The translations under genes and the position numbers were made by a program. The notes below the pieces were generated by a model. It did not search any database. It was not told where the DNA came from and saw nothing but the letters and a program-made list of their open reading frames with translations. From NCBI GenBank assembly GCA_964017235.1, contig OZ024931.1, forward strand, positions 106,162,221-106,226,220: a DNA stretch of 64,000 nucleotides, written 5' to 3'. Source of the DNA: Sabellastarte sp. h YS-2021 (taxonomy: Eukaryota; Annelida; Polychaeta; Sabellida; Sabellidae). Below are positions 31,501 through 44,800 of this stretch, piece by piece. Position 1 is the stretch's first letter, and every line of letters starts with the position of its first letter.

Positions 31501-31945
31501 TCGTCGAAATCGCTCTATCTAGCACGGTTTTCGAGATATAAGCATTTTTGTGTTTTCCTTATTTGGAAAATTTGTAATGATTAATTAATCATTAATTACT
31601 CGGCCATTTCTTGACCAATCAATGCCAAAATCTAATGATTTCCAGATTTTAATAGAATGAATGTATTTGCCAAGTTTCAGGTGAATTGATAAAATTCCTT
31701 GCAAGTTATCATCCGGACAAGCTTCCCCATCGAAAAAAGATATTTTTGGTCATGTGACCTCTCTGATTGGTTGAAATGTCACTGCAGCATATTCAAAAAA
31801 ATTCCCCAAGGCTACTGCCTAAACCTGCCAAATTTGAAAAGAATCCGCCTAACGGTTACAGAGTTATAAGGAAAACAAAATGCGGAGCCGGCGGAGCCTG
31901 AAGGTCTCCCATACACAAACAAGCGTCCCTTGCGGGACGCTTAAT
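28541..31945 (+). mobile_element. Complete GCGTCCC-family element (3.4 kb) with two nested tandem arrays
   Basis: The 5' end has CTAGAGGATCGCTCGC, the hairpin GTTTTTGC-ATA-GCAAAAAC and AAGCGTCCC (28595-28603). ~155-bp units occur at 28670-29040 and 30780-31560 ('aaaattcaaaatggccgcca', 'tctgcagagataccctgtgg', 'ctctatctagcacggttttc'). The 3' region has 'gcggagccggcggagcc' and a perfect terminal hairpin AAGCGTCCC-TTGC-GGGACGCTT (31921-31942) followed by 'aataattt'. There is no protein. This layout resembles Helentron-associated non-autonomous elements. Confidence 0.8.
29046..30775 (+). repeat. 133-bp satellite, about 13 units, inside the element
   Basis: 'tagctatgggtctgaaacttcac', shown here in parts as 'gctatgggtctgaaact' plus 'tcaccaagtgaaagctct', recurs at about 29150, 29280, 29414, 29547, 29680 and so on to 30750. 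That is a period of 133 bp. Units are 93-99% alike by eye in the middle and less so at the ends. The array splits the 155-bp array in two. Confidence 0.9.
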
Positions 31946-34900
31946 AATTTGGCTAAAGTATTTTTCACCCAAGGGGCATTTACTGCTGGCAGTCAGCTGG
32001 AACATTCTGTTGGTAAAGCCACTTTGTAAATTCCAGTTTGAATATGGAGCATATACAGATTTTTGTTTCATGTTATAGAATATGAAACAACATTCACAGC
32101 ATAAGCTATACACTCATAGGACAGAGTATAGGGTATGTATGAAATATAATTGTGCAGATATTTGTAGATTTCTTCTCCAGTTGGAACTTTTGCAAATTTT
32201 CAGGTTGTCACAAGAAAAGCCAGTTTTGTATGAGATCAAAAAGTAGTACAGTTCTTTTAAAATGTGATTTGACACACTGAAATAAATTACAAATTTGAGT
32301 GCTATATGATGGTTTTAAACTATCGTTCGAGTGTATTAAACCCACAAAGCCCAAAAAATTCAACAGCGTTATTCATCATTCTGCATTCAGGATTCCAGAA
32401 TTGTCCAAAAGACATGTCCACAGTCACCACAAAAAAATTTGTCAACATTTTACGTTTATTATAGCCTTTTGGGCAAGATGTCTAGTATTACCCACATATA
32501 CCACTAGCATATAAAATAACTGGTGGAACACAGGTAAATATTTTAGAGGTGATTTGAAAATACTTTCTGTGGTTAGACATGTACAGATGCTTTCATGGTT
32601 CAAATCCAACATTCACCTTAATACCCAACACAGTCCACTAGCTCTTGTGGCCAGTACACATACAGAGTAGTAAAGGAGTTCTTTTCAAATACACTTTTAG
32701 TGATAGATATGAATTTGGGCCAATCGATTTCTCCCTACAACCTTGAGAAGGTTACATGACACAGTATGGCTACACTGTACCCTGGAATCTAGATTTTAGA
32801 ATGTTGCTCACAGGAAACTATAGTTCACTGTGACTGTAATGTTTTGTAGAATAGTGTGGTCACATAATAAAACACTGCATTTAGATAAGGTCTTTATTTT
32901 CAAAATTAATGGTACAATTAATACACCCAAAATTAAAGGTGTCACTTTGATAAAAAGTCAAAGAAGTTTACCAAACATTTTGCACCAGAAAAACAAACAA
33001 TTTCGTTCATTTTTTTTCTGCTAAAATGTAGCCAACTGAAAGTGAAGCCAGAAAAGTTAATTTCAAACTTAAACCAAATGTGTTATTGTGAAAGAATTTC
33101 ATCTAAAAGTAAACTAAACATATAACCCAACAAACATGCTAAATTAAAATACATGCAAGAAAAGTATACATTACACAAGAGGTTATTAACCAGGATTAAC
33201 CAAGAAATAAATGAGATCTTAACAGATTTAATCAATATCTGAAAAATTAGAAATGAGCAAGGTGTTGATGGTATTGTATAGTATATATAACACCACTATA
33301 TAAGCCATTATTACATGAAAGTATACACAATTCCCTGCTGTACATCAACAACACTCAAATGAGCTTATTTTAAGAAATCTTAACACCAATAAGCATCAGA
33401 GGTAAAATTTTTCCCTTTTGTAAACAAAATTGTTTCTGTGGCATGAATTTAGGTTTAATTTAACAAGACTTATATCATGGACAGAATGTGAAACCTGACA
33501 AAGACAATAAAAACCCGCATTTTGAATCCATTTTTTAAAACAATCAATATTTTTTGGACAATTTTTGCAATAAAAAGAAACTGATGAAACTTTTCACTTT
33601 CATTTGTAGTCGCCACTTTTTCTTTGATTTTTAAAAGACTGTATCAAGAATAAAACACATATCAAGCAAAAGGTGTTATATACAGTGCATACAAGAGGCT
33701 ATAAGACAAAGCACATCAAGGTATCAATCAACAAACATCTAACACAGCACTTTTAACTAATTTTCACAGAGCAAGAATAATGCTTCAATGTGAAAAAATA
33801 CAAAGCTTACACTTCCAAATCACACTCATAACAAAAGTACATGTAATTCAATCTGACATGAATCATGCAGTCACTGGTATTGAGACACTTGAAACAAATA
33901 TTTTCAAAACTTTCAATTAACATTGTTACATTTGATTGTTATAAAAACTTGATAAATTCAACAAGGTTGGAGAAAACATTGTAAGGTAAGTTGGCATAAA
34001 AATAACTCAGAAATTTATCAACTGCTAAAGAATTGCAATTGTAACTAACTGCATAAAAGTATTGAACCGTAGTCTTATCAATGCCCCCTTAAATGTGTTA
34101 TACAGTAATACTTTCTGGGTACTTGTTGAAACTTGCAGAACATTAATACATTATATTAACACAAACACTTCAAATCCTTGTACCCAGACAAACAACTTAC
34201 AACCACACAGCTACAGGTTTTTTCTTAAAATTCCCTTGCTAAAACACTCAATATTGTTTCATACTTAACCTCAATCATAAGCAAATCACATGGCAGGTGG
34301 AACAAATTCTTATAAATTTATCACAGAAATGTTAGCTTGTGAGCTTAGAAAATCCGAGATGAATGCAATCTCTTGACACATGAATATATGGTATTTTCCT
34401 TAAGTACATACAAAAGTGCTAGGATTAGTGGTGAGCACTGCAGAGTGAAGAGGCAGCATTCTTGTGGAACAATAAACTATAACACGGAAATACAGATGAC
34501 ATTGGATTAAAAGCAGTAAAACAACTTCTATACTGTCATCTGGTAATTTAGCAGGACTTAGAAGAGCTACTTGATATCACCCAAATATTAATTTGGCTTG
34601 AAAATAAGGAAAATAACTTAAAGAATGACACTCTTGACAGGAATACTGGTCTAGCTTCATGGGGTTCAAGATCTTATTACCCCCCAAAGATAGCACAATT
34701 TGGCATTCCAACACTGATACGTTAAAGTACTATGACAGGTTACTAATGGCAGTGCATTACAAGCAATATTCAGCATGTGTTTGAAGCCCTTTGTTCTTGC
34801 ATTTTAAGAAAAATCACAAAATAAAAATGAACAAATATTATCCCAAGGTTATAGCACATTTCATGGTTAATTTTTCAATTAATTCCCCCCAAGTACACAA

Positions 34901-36837
34901 AATTTGAGAACACACAATTGTATCTATTATGCTATTAACATTACATCTTCCAGTAAAACATTGTAACTCGCATGTTTATGCTGACTAGATGTTAAATATT
35001 AACATTCTTTGTTTCTTTTATTTTGACACCAGAGACATCAATTAAACACACTGTAACCTTTCACATTTCAAACACTCCTGATTTATTCCAGCGAATAAAT
35101 ATACAAGTCTACATGAAATGGATCAGTAATTGCAATTTAAAACTCGAAGACTTAAAGTGTAAAACCTTTTGTATTCAAATGGCATTTTGCTAAATTTGCA
35201 AAGTGAAAAACACACAGTGGCCATAATGTGCAGTATTTACATGTCAGATGTCTAAATACAAACTGAAGCTGCCTGCAAAACACTTTCAAAAAGTTTTCTA
35301 AAATGGTACAATAAGCATACACAGTTACAAGAGAGAATCTGTTGGTCAACTGAGCTATTTAGTCTTTGAAAGCGGAAACAATTATCATGCCATCCTAAGT
35401 CTTCTGCATTATTGCTATTCTAAAACCCAGAGGACAAGCTGCTTTAGATATTTTGGCCTGGTAGGTTTTCACAGTGAAAAAAGGACAAAAGACACGAAGG
35501 TAACTGGAACAACTATCATCCTTCATTTTTTGCAACAAATGTGAATAAAATACAGCTGAAAGTACACAAATTTTGACCAACATCACCAATGTAATTTTGA
35601 CGTATAGGCCAATATGAACTACACAAAGTGTATGGCAACAAAGTGAAGTTAATGTATTTACATGAGTTTTGTATATAGCATCAACAGTTTATTGTTCAAC
35701 CTAGAACCAATAAAATTCACTCTTTCACATTATCATCTAATAAGCATAGCATGTCGGAGGACAATTATTTATATGAGGTAGATTACTAGATTACTGAATA
35801 AAGCCAGGCTTGAAATTGCTGACTGTGCAATTAAACATTTTCAAACCATTTAATGTAATATAAAATGCAGATTCTCTAAGGCAAAGACAGCACTACAAAG
35901 TACAGTTTACTGCCCGCTCACCCTCTCTAAGGGATTTTATTGTATTTGGTTATCCACAATCCACCCCAGATTGAAAGAATTTATTATGTCTTTACCACTG
36001 CCCAAATTCCTCAAGCACAGAACAATGGTTTTAAACTTTAACAAGAACCAGTATTCAAAATGAACACCTTTGAGTTGAAGGTCCAGTAGACCCGGAAAAT
36101 TTTCTGGTAAACATACACTGCAAGGAATGGACATTTCTAAACCTCTATTCAATATACGCCCTCAATAGACTTTGCACAGAATTTAGTGGGATCAGCATTC
36201 AATAAGAGCTCTTAATATAAACTGTTACAACAGAGTGTCAAATCTTGTTTTACATAAAGTTTTAAAATGCTTATTCAACAATTAACATGATTAAATGTAT
36301 TAAAAGGTTATGTCAAGAGAATGTGTAACTGCTCAATATATTTATATTGTGACTGACCAGAAGTTATGATACAGTAAAAATTACATTTCTACATATACAT
36401 ATACTGGTTATAGAGATTGTGAGAATGGGAATCCATCTATGTATCATCCCCAAAATATATATTAAACCCAGCAAACAAGGAACCAATTCAGATCAAATCA
36501 AATGTTATTCAACAGCTTTTCACAGCACGTTACAGGTCAGATATTGACATCAATGCTTTAAATAAGACATTTTTATTCAAGTTCCAGTTTTCATTTTCAA
36601 AGCAATATATTCACAGCACAGATTTTGTTGCAAATCTACACCCACCTTATTTTTTCTTTCATCTTATTATCGGAAAAATATACACATATGAAATGCAATA
36701 AAATATGTTACTTTTGTTTAAGAGATACTCTGCTTAAAGCAATGTCACAACTTTAGACATTTTAAAATACCACTACTTTAATACACTAAGCATCCACTAA
36801 AATGAAAAAACATAGTTATATTACTTCAAGTGCAAAC

Positions 36838-37015
36838 TTCTCATTATCATAAAGAATGAAGAAAAAAACACAAACTATGATTTCCATTTTTCTTTTTTAT
36901 TTACAATATGTAGCCATACATGGTCCTTCTCATTATCATCAAGAATGAAGAAAAAAACACAAACTATGATTTCCATTTTTGTTTTTTATTTACAATATGT
37001 AGCCATACATGGTCC
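36838..37015. repeat. 89-bp tandem duplication
   Basis: 36838-36926 and 36927-37015 are head-to-tail copies with about two mismatches ('ttctcattatcat.aagaatg' to 'agccatacatggtcc'). Confidence 0.92.
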
Positions 37016-37166
37016 ACGAATGTTTTGGCCCGTTAAAAAGCCTCCACATTATACAGATTTATAAGAAAAAAATCTTTTATAGCCACTGAAAGTATTGAAG
37101 AATTTCAAAATTCAAATACAGTTACAAACCTGAACCTGGTTCTTTGCAAAGAGCACTTTGCAACTA

Positions 37167-37635
37167 GTGGTGTCATCGTCTGGGTAAATGAGGTCTCGAT
37201 ACCGCAAACAAAACCATGAGCGATATCGCAGTGTCATCGTTACACAAATTAAACCTAAATTTGCTCTTTAAATAATGTGCATTGACAACTTATACTGAAA
37301 TAAAATAGATTTTATGTTTCATTCGTGCCGACAGTTGTTAAAATGGTGGATATTTGAAGCAATAAAAAGTAAACAAAACTTACGTTTTTTCACTTCCTGT
37401 AGGAAGTGGAAGTAGTCATCTCCATAGTTGCATCAAAAATCAAAACAAAACTGCATAAAATTAGAAATTAGATGAATATTTCACCATATTTTTATTAAAT
37501 CCCTTCGAAAATAAGCTGAAGTTAATGGTTGAATATGTTTATGAGATGCATCGCGGATGATCATTAATCCTTGATTATCATCCATTTATTTCATCACCGG
37601 TGAATCTGCGATATCGCCGCTCGTGACGACACCAC
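37167..37635. mobile_element. Tc1/mariner-like MITE (469 bp) with TA target duplication
   Basis: The ends GTGGTGTCATCG and CGTGACGACACCAC form imperfect terminal inverted repeats and are flanked by TA (37165-37166, 37636-37637). GCGATATCGC occurs as a subterminal palindrome near both ends. There is no coding capacity. Confidence 0.7.
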
Positions 37636-38399
37636 TATTTGCAACAAATAAAGTTTTGTATAAGCATAAAATACATATATATTAAATGTGAACTATACAT
37701 TATTTACAAATTATGCATATGTTTTCACTACTCCTGTCTGTTTCATGAGAACTAACTTCAGTTACTTTCTCAGTAAATAGCAGAATTCTTACTTTTACTT
37801 CTAGAAAAAAACTAAATTTCCAGAAATTGTGAAAGACCGTTTTATGGCCTGCATAACAAACACAATTCAAAATGTATATTCATAAAAACAGTATATGAAG
37901 ATAAAACAGCCCTCTTTAAGGCTTAGTTTTGTCATATCAAGAATTTTTGGGTCTTTAGAATTTTTCACAGAAAAGTTATATTTACAATTCATCAGAATCA
38001 ATATTGAATGACCCAGTTATTATACAAAGTATAAGAAAAATAAACTATACAAAACTCAATGAAACTTTCTCTGCTGTGAGTATAACAGCAACAGTTCATG
38101 GTGAATTATTCACCAAAGATCACACACTCCAATCCCAGGTGGCACAGCAAGACTCAAACTTTCAGCAATCAGCAACTCCACTATCAAATTTACCCACTGA
38201 CAAAAATGAAGACCTTGACAAGCATTCAAGCACTTAAATTTACAGCTGTGTTGTATACAAAACTTCTACCACTAACTCCTACATAAAGATTAAGCAAATG
38301 TTACTACTGAAGAAACAAAATACACTAAAAGAGATCTTCCTTCATTTCTGATACAAAAATATACGGTTTCTTGGTACACCAACAATTACTCATGCCATC

Positions 38400-38700
38400 T
38401 TCTTTTTCACTTGTCAATCATAATATATAAACCGTGCTTTCATTTGTCAATCTCTTTCTTCAAAATCACTTCTTTTTTCTTCCTCCCCAATCTGTTTTAA
38501 TCGCCATACATTAACTATACATTTACATCAACCCTATCTGTTCATCAATATCTCTCCTGTCTTTTCCGCAAGTCAATCACCATAAATTTTGCATACTTCA
38601 GCAATCCCTTCTTTCCATTTACTTCCCATCTCCTGTCAATCAGATTCTATATGCCACACCCCCTGCCCATCACTCCCACCTCTTCAACCTGTCAATCACC
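38400..38700 (-). promoter_or_regulatory. Five GATTGAC motifs just 3' of the eEF2K stop
   Basis: GTCAATC (GATTGAC in the transcript) occurs at 38413-38419, 38446-38452, 38572-38578, 38635-38641 and 38691-38697, set in a purine-rich transcript context. It could be a degenerate repeat or a bound 3' UTR motif. Function is unknown. Confidence 0.3.
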
Positions 38701-38722
38701 ATTTTTCAACCCCTCCTACCCA

Positions 38723-38847
38723 TCACTCTCCTGTTTCCTCCTCCTCTACTTGAGCCCAGGCCTCCTCAGCCAGGGCATAGTATTTGTTGGCTAGGCGGCC
38801 TTTCATTGCTGCCATGGCTGCCTCTGCTGCCTCATTATACAGCTCTC
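38723..38847 (-). CDS. EEF2K: eEF2K last coding exon, C-terminal SEL1-like tail
   Basis: The acceptor is GTTTTAG|GAGAG. It encodes ELYNEAAEAAMAAMKGRLAN, then KYYALAEEAWAQ, and ends in an acidic EEEETGE with TGA. Human eEF2K ends in AEEAWAQMEE, so this protein has a short acidic extension. This C-terminal tail is needed for recruitment of eEF2 in the human enzyme. Confidence 0.95.
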
Positions 38848-41800
38848 CTAAAACAGAAAGGCACACAGCAAGTTAAGCTCAGTCAATGGTCTGGACATTT
38901 AAATTAGACGGCTCCTTGTGTTCTCAATATAAACTAGAGCACTCGGAGAACACATACTTCTGCCATGTACAAAATAATAAGCAAATGGGAAAATACAGAT
39001 TCTAATTTTTGTATCCAGATCACTCTCAAAATTTAATGGCATCTAAGTTGGACCAAGACAGATATTGTGATTTTTTTTTCAGGAAGATGCAACCAGTAGT
39101 ATTTGCACAATCCTACTAACAAGCAAGCAGACAGACGAACAAAAAGCCATGATAATACTTCCTTAGTGAAGGTTATAACATTTCAAGTGATAAGTCTGAA
39201 TGAAGTTGATGCACAAAGCTTCTATTTGGAGTAACTCATACTTTGTCGTAAAGATGGTTTTCTTTCAAAACTCAATACATGCTCACGCTGCATGATTGCG
39301 ATCATTCACAAAACCCACCTGCATAAGAAGGGTCTTTTTCCAGGTCACTGTCCCCCTCCAGGTACATGGCTGCTATCTTTGCTTGTATTAAGTAGGATGG
39401 GTTGGACATTACAGCATCAAAGCCTCCGTCCTCATCGTCCACTGTTGTATTGATGGCCTTCTGGTAGAAATCCACTGCATACTTGTATGACTTTTTCCTG
39501 GAAAAAGACATTTACTCAGTGCACTCTCAGATTTTTTTAAAAAAAAAAGAAAAAGCCATAATTATGTGCATCATACATAAATAAATGTACCGTAAATGAC
39601 CTATTTAGCGTACAGTGCGCTAAAGAAAGACTATTTTTATTTAATATTTGGTGGGAAAAAGTTCCCCTTTTAGCGCACCCATAATGACACACTTTCCGGG
39701 ATGAAGTATAGGTCAATCCAGTAAGAATAACAGTGTTCCGACATTTAGAATCTACTAAAAAATACCCACTTCCTGTAAATATGGCGGTAGATATAAACAA
39801 ACTCGAAATGCATTGCAAAAATGTCAATTATTAAGTAAAAATACGTACAGTGTATAAAATATATGTGGATGTTGTGCACTGTCACAGACGATATTGCCAG
39901 GAAAAAGAGATAGGGTGCGGTTACAAGGGCGGATGCGTTAAATAGGTCATTTACGGTATGGTGTGCAAACTCTGCACAGGCCACCTTCACATGGCCTAAT
40001 TACACATTGTTTAATGATATTAATAGAAACAGTTGCTTTTTGTGAATGTTCTCAATATGTTTGTTAATGTAAAAGTCTAATTTATAAGTATTCTACATAA
40101 ATTTACACATTGCTGGAATATACTTTCCTTTATTTTCTTAATTCTAGCATATTAGCAAAATATGTGTGATTTGAGTTACCCACAAAAACAATCCACTGAC
40201 GTCAACTGAATCCCCCAGTTGTGTGCAATTGACTTAAATTTCAGAAATAACATGCCATTAATATCAAGTAAACGTAGCTGCCTGTTTTGTAACCATTTGC
40301 ACAATGTTCACTTTGTTTCTCCAAGTCAACTTTTAGGTATTATTTTTTAACTACTTCCATTGAGTAACACTTACTTAGTCACCGGCAACCCAGAACCATT
40401 CTCAAAGGCCTCAGCAACTGCAATAATTGAGGCCCTGTCTCCCAAATCTGCTGCCAGCTCTAGGTACTCGAAGCCCTTGCGCTTGTTCTCTTCATTCTGG
40501 GGCACGGTGCAGTTGGCCAGGATGTCGGGCTGCTGACCCAGGTGAATCTTGGCTACGGTGATGATGGCCTCCATGATGCCCAGGTCTGCTGCCATCACCT
40601 CGTGGTACAAAGCGGCATCCCAGTCAATGTCACTGTCTTCATTGGTGAAACGGGCCAGCTCGTGGTACTTGGCTACTTCGTGGTGCACCTGTCAACAGGT
40701 GTAATCACACTTATGACAAGGTTATCACACCCACCCATGTGTTTTTGATGTATCTGTCGAGTTTTTAATTGAGCTGTCGCAGGTTGCTCCAGTACTCAAA
40801 CTAGAAATAGGACGCATCTATGGCCAGATGCTGGATGTATCCACCGACAAAGGCCAACTAACATAGTTTAGAAGATAAAAAGCATTTTTCGTTAATAAGC
40901 AAGCTGAAAGCACTTTTAAGTTTGGCTACCCTTATTTGACCCTGTAGCAGGGGCCCAAGGTGAAGTCTGACCACATCAAAAGATTCGCAGTCCATGATTT
41001 CCTATAAGTCGTTTTCACATTGCAAACCTCTAGGACCAATAATAAGCAGGAGGGGCCCAAGGTGAAATCTGAGCCCATGACTTCCTCTAAGTTGTTTTCA
41101 TATTAATGAGTTATTTGTGAAATACTGGCTATCTGCAATACTTGTAGAGATAATTCGCATTTACTCATTTTGAGTAGATGAATAATTAGCTACGGGTCTG
41201 AAACTTCACCAAGTGAAAGCTCTCTCAAAAGTAGGCGAATGAGTTATTTGAGAAAAATTGGCTATCTACAATACTTCTAGAGATAATTCGAATTTACTCA
41301 TTTTCAGTAGGCGAGTAATTACCTACGGGTCTGGAACTTCACCATGTGAAAGCTCTCCCAAAAGTAGATGAATGAGTTATTTGATAAAAAATTGGATATC
41401 TGCAATACTTTTATAGATAATTAGCATTTACTCATTTTGGGTAGGTGAATAATTAGCTACAGGTCTGAAACTTCACCAAGTGAAAGGTCTCCCAAAAGTA
41501 GGTGAAGGAGTTATTTGACAAAAATTGGCTATCTGGAATACTTTTAGAGATAATTTGCATTAACTCATTTTCAGTAGGTGAGTAATTACCTACAGGTCTG
41601 AAACTTCACCAAGTGAAAGCTCTCCCAAAAGTAGGTGAAGGAGTTATTTGACAAAAATTGGCTATCTGCAATACTTTTAGAGATAATTTGCATTTACTCA
41701 TTTTCAGTAGGTGAGTAATTACCTACAGGTCTGAAACTTCACCAAGTGAAAGCTCTCCCCAAAGTAGGTGAAGGAGTTATTTGACAAAAATTCGCTATCT

Positions 41801-44800
41801 GCAATACTTTTAGAGATAATTTGCATTTACTCATTTTGAGTAGGTGAGTAATTACCTACGGGTCTGAAACTTCAGCATGTGAAAGCTCTCCCAAAAGTAG
41901 GTGAAGGAGTTATTTGACAAAAATTGGCTATCTGCAATACTTTTAGAGATAATTCGCATTTACTCATTTTCAGTAGGTGAGTAATTACCTACAGGTCTGG
42001 AACTTCAGCATGTGAAAGCTCTCCCAAAAGTAGGTGAATGAGTTATTTAAGAAAAATTTGCTATCTGCAATACTTTTAGAGAAAATGCAGAATTACTCAT
42101 TTTTAGTAGGTAAGTAATTTAGCCACAGGCCTAATTTAGACATAAAGCCTACCAATAGAGTACTGTGGTGCACCCTGTAATATACTTTGCAAACTTGAGA
42201 AGGCTAGCTATAATATTTTTTTTTGTTAGAGCGGTAATGGTGAAATCTCTCTACACACTACGGCTATCCAGTGGATACAATGATTTACTCAACAGTGAGA
42301 ACCTGAAAGTAGATATTGGTAAGCTATGCCATGACACAGAGGTCTGCAATTTCACTCTGATATAGCTGACCAAAAATTATGTGAATAACATATTTAAACA
42401 AAATACTGTAAATGTAATAGTTTTCACGTTATAACTGAGTAACTGATTTACTCAACAGTGATAACGTCAAAGTAGCTATTACTCAGCTATGCAATGAGCT
42501 ACAGGTCTGAATTTTTTCTATGTTATAGCTGACCCAAAATTAGGTGAACAACATATTTAAGCAAAATACTGTAAATGCAATAGTTTTCAAGTTACAACTG
42601 ATTTACTCAATAGTGACAACCTGAAAATAGCTATTGCTCAGCTATGCCATGAGCTATAAGTCTGTAATTTCACGACGTTATAGCTGACCCAAAAGTAGGC
42701 GAACAACATATTTTAACAAAATACTCCAAATGCACTATTTTTCAAGTTACAAGTCATTTACTCAACAGTCAGTACCTGAAAATAGCTATTGCTCAGTTGT
42801 GCCATGAGCTACAGGTCTGTAATTTCACTATGTTATAGCTGACCCAAAAGTAGCTGAATAACATATTTACACAAATTTCTGTAAATGCAATACTTTTCCA
42901 ATTACAACTGATTTACTCAACAGTGTGAACTTCAAAGTAGCTATTACTCAGCTATGCAATGAGCCACAGGTCTGGAACTTCACTATGTTATAGCTGACTC
43001 CGAAATAGGTGAATAACATATTGAAACAAAATACTCTAAATGTAATACTTTTGAAGTTATAAGTAATTTACTCAACAGTGATAACCTAAAAGTAGCTATT
43101 ACTCAGCTATGCCATGAGCTACATGTCTGAAATTTTACTATGTTATAGCTGACATAAAAGTAGCTGAATAACATATTTATACAAAATTCTGTAAATGCAA
43201 TAGTTTTCAAGTTACAATTGATTTTACTCATGATGGAAGTTACTGAAAAGCCCAAAAGTAGCTATTACTCACTTAGCGATTGAGACAGACACCCAAGTTA
43301 CTCACCATGTTGTAGCTATGAAAAAAGTATCTGAATAACATATTTTAACAAAATGCTCTAAATGCAACACTTTTCAAGTTATAAGTGATTTAGTGCATGA
43401 TTTCATGACTTTTAATGCATTTTAGACATTTTTGTCTACCACAGGCCTAATTTAGACATAAAGCCTACCAAAAAGATAGGGTGGCGAGTCCTCTAGCATA
43501 CCAAGCCACCTGCCAAATATGAAAGAAATCTGGAAAGAAATGTGGACTGTAGGTCGCTAACAAGCAATATTCCACATTTTAGACATTTTTGTCTACCACA
43601 GGCCTAATTTAGACATAAAGCCTACCAAAAAGATAGGGTGGCGAGTCCTCTACCATATCAAGTCACCTGCCAAATATGAAAGAAATCCGGAAAGAAATGT
43701 GGACTGTAGGTCGCTAACAAGAAATCTCTGCGGACGCGGACGAGGGCGCGGACGCGGACGACGACGATGATGAATCCATAGTATCCCCGCTTCGCGTCGG
43801 GGATACAATTAGGCTCTCTATGCTGAGAATCAGAGTGCAAACTAGTAAACAAAGTACTTGGGGTAAAGTCTTAAAATAATACTTATTTTCTAAAATAACA
43901 TGGGAAAAACCCAATACTCAACAAGATTTCTACACCCAATATTTGTTTTCAATATTTATTTTCCTTATTTTCACAGATACTTCACTATTCATTTTCAAAA
44001 TATCAACCAGTTTTCACCCGGAGTCGCTTTACTAGTGTTGACATTTCCTTCAACAGTTGAGGTGATATAAGAAGAGGCTGGATCTTACATGTGACTAGGT
44101 TTGTCATCGCAGATTCAAGCCCACTACTACAAACTAATGCTGAAACGATTAGTAAAATTTGCTAGCCGGGTAGTCGCTTGTATTAACCGTCGACTAACCG
44201 AATGTTTCTGACGTTTAGCATGTATGAGAAATACCGAAAACGTGTTCCGGATGTAAACAAACAGAATGGCGGATCGCGAGATGCTGAAAAGCAAAGAATT
44301 CACCAGATTATTGGGTAAATTGGGCAATAATGTAATATTTAGATATTTTAAAAATAAAATGCATATAAATTAAAAATGCTTTAATTTGATACGTTTTAAG
44401 GTCTTAACTCAAGATACTCATAGTTCCAACGATCGCGTAAAATCCGCTATGCGGTGATATACACAGGTAAACAATTAACCGATTTCATAATATTGGCGTC
44501 GACTAGTGCTTTGATAACCTACTAATCGATTAGTACGAATAATCATTTCAGCTCTACTACAAACATGTGGCCAAAGTGATTAAATGTAAAAAATTTATAA
44601 ATAACTTGGCCACTGCAGACTGGTTTGTGATGGTACCACAACTGTGTAGATCGGTATGCCACCAATGCAAAACTGTTTCAATTCCAGGACTCGCCATTTT
44701 TTTACACCCAATCCAACATGGACGTTTCCTGTCAACAATGTCCCCAAATGCACAAAAATATGGGATAAAAGTGTGTAATATCTTCTAATTAGTGACTTGT

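Larger units (their letters stand above)
31946..38722 (-). other. AT-rich, nearly repeat-free region 3' of eEF2K; possible long 3' UTR
   Basis: On the minus strand this directly follows the eEF2K stop codon. Apart from one MITE and one small tandem duplication it lacks the repeats that fill the rest of the window. Long, unique AT-rich DNA after a stop codon suggests an extended 3' UTR, but the poly(A) site cannot be placed. Open frames at 32299-32514, 34062-34268 and 38004-38237 have no domain or splice support. Confidence 0.35.
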
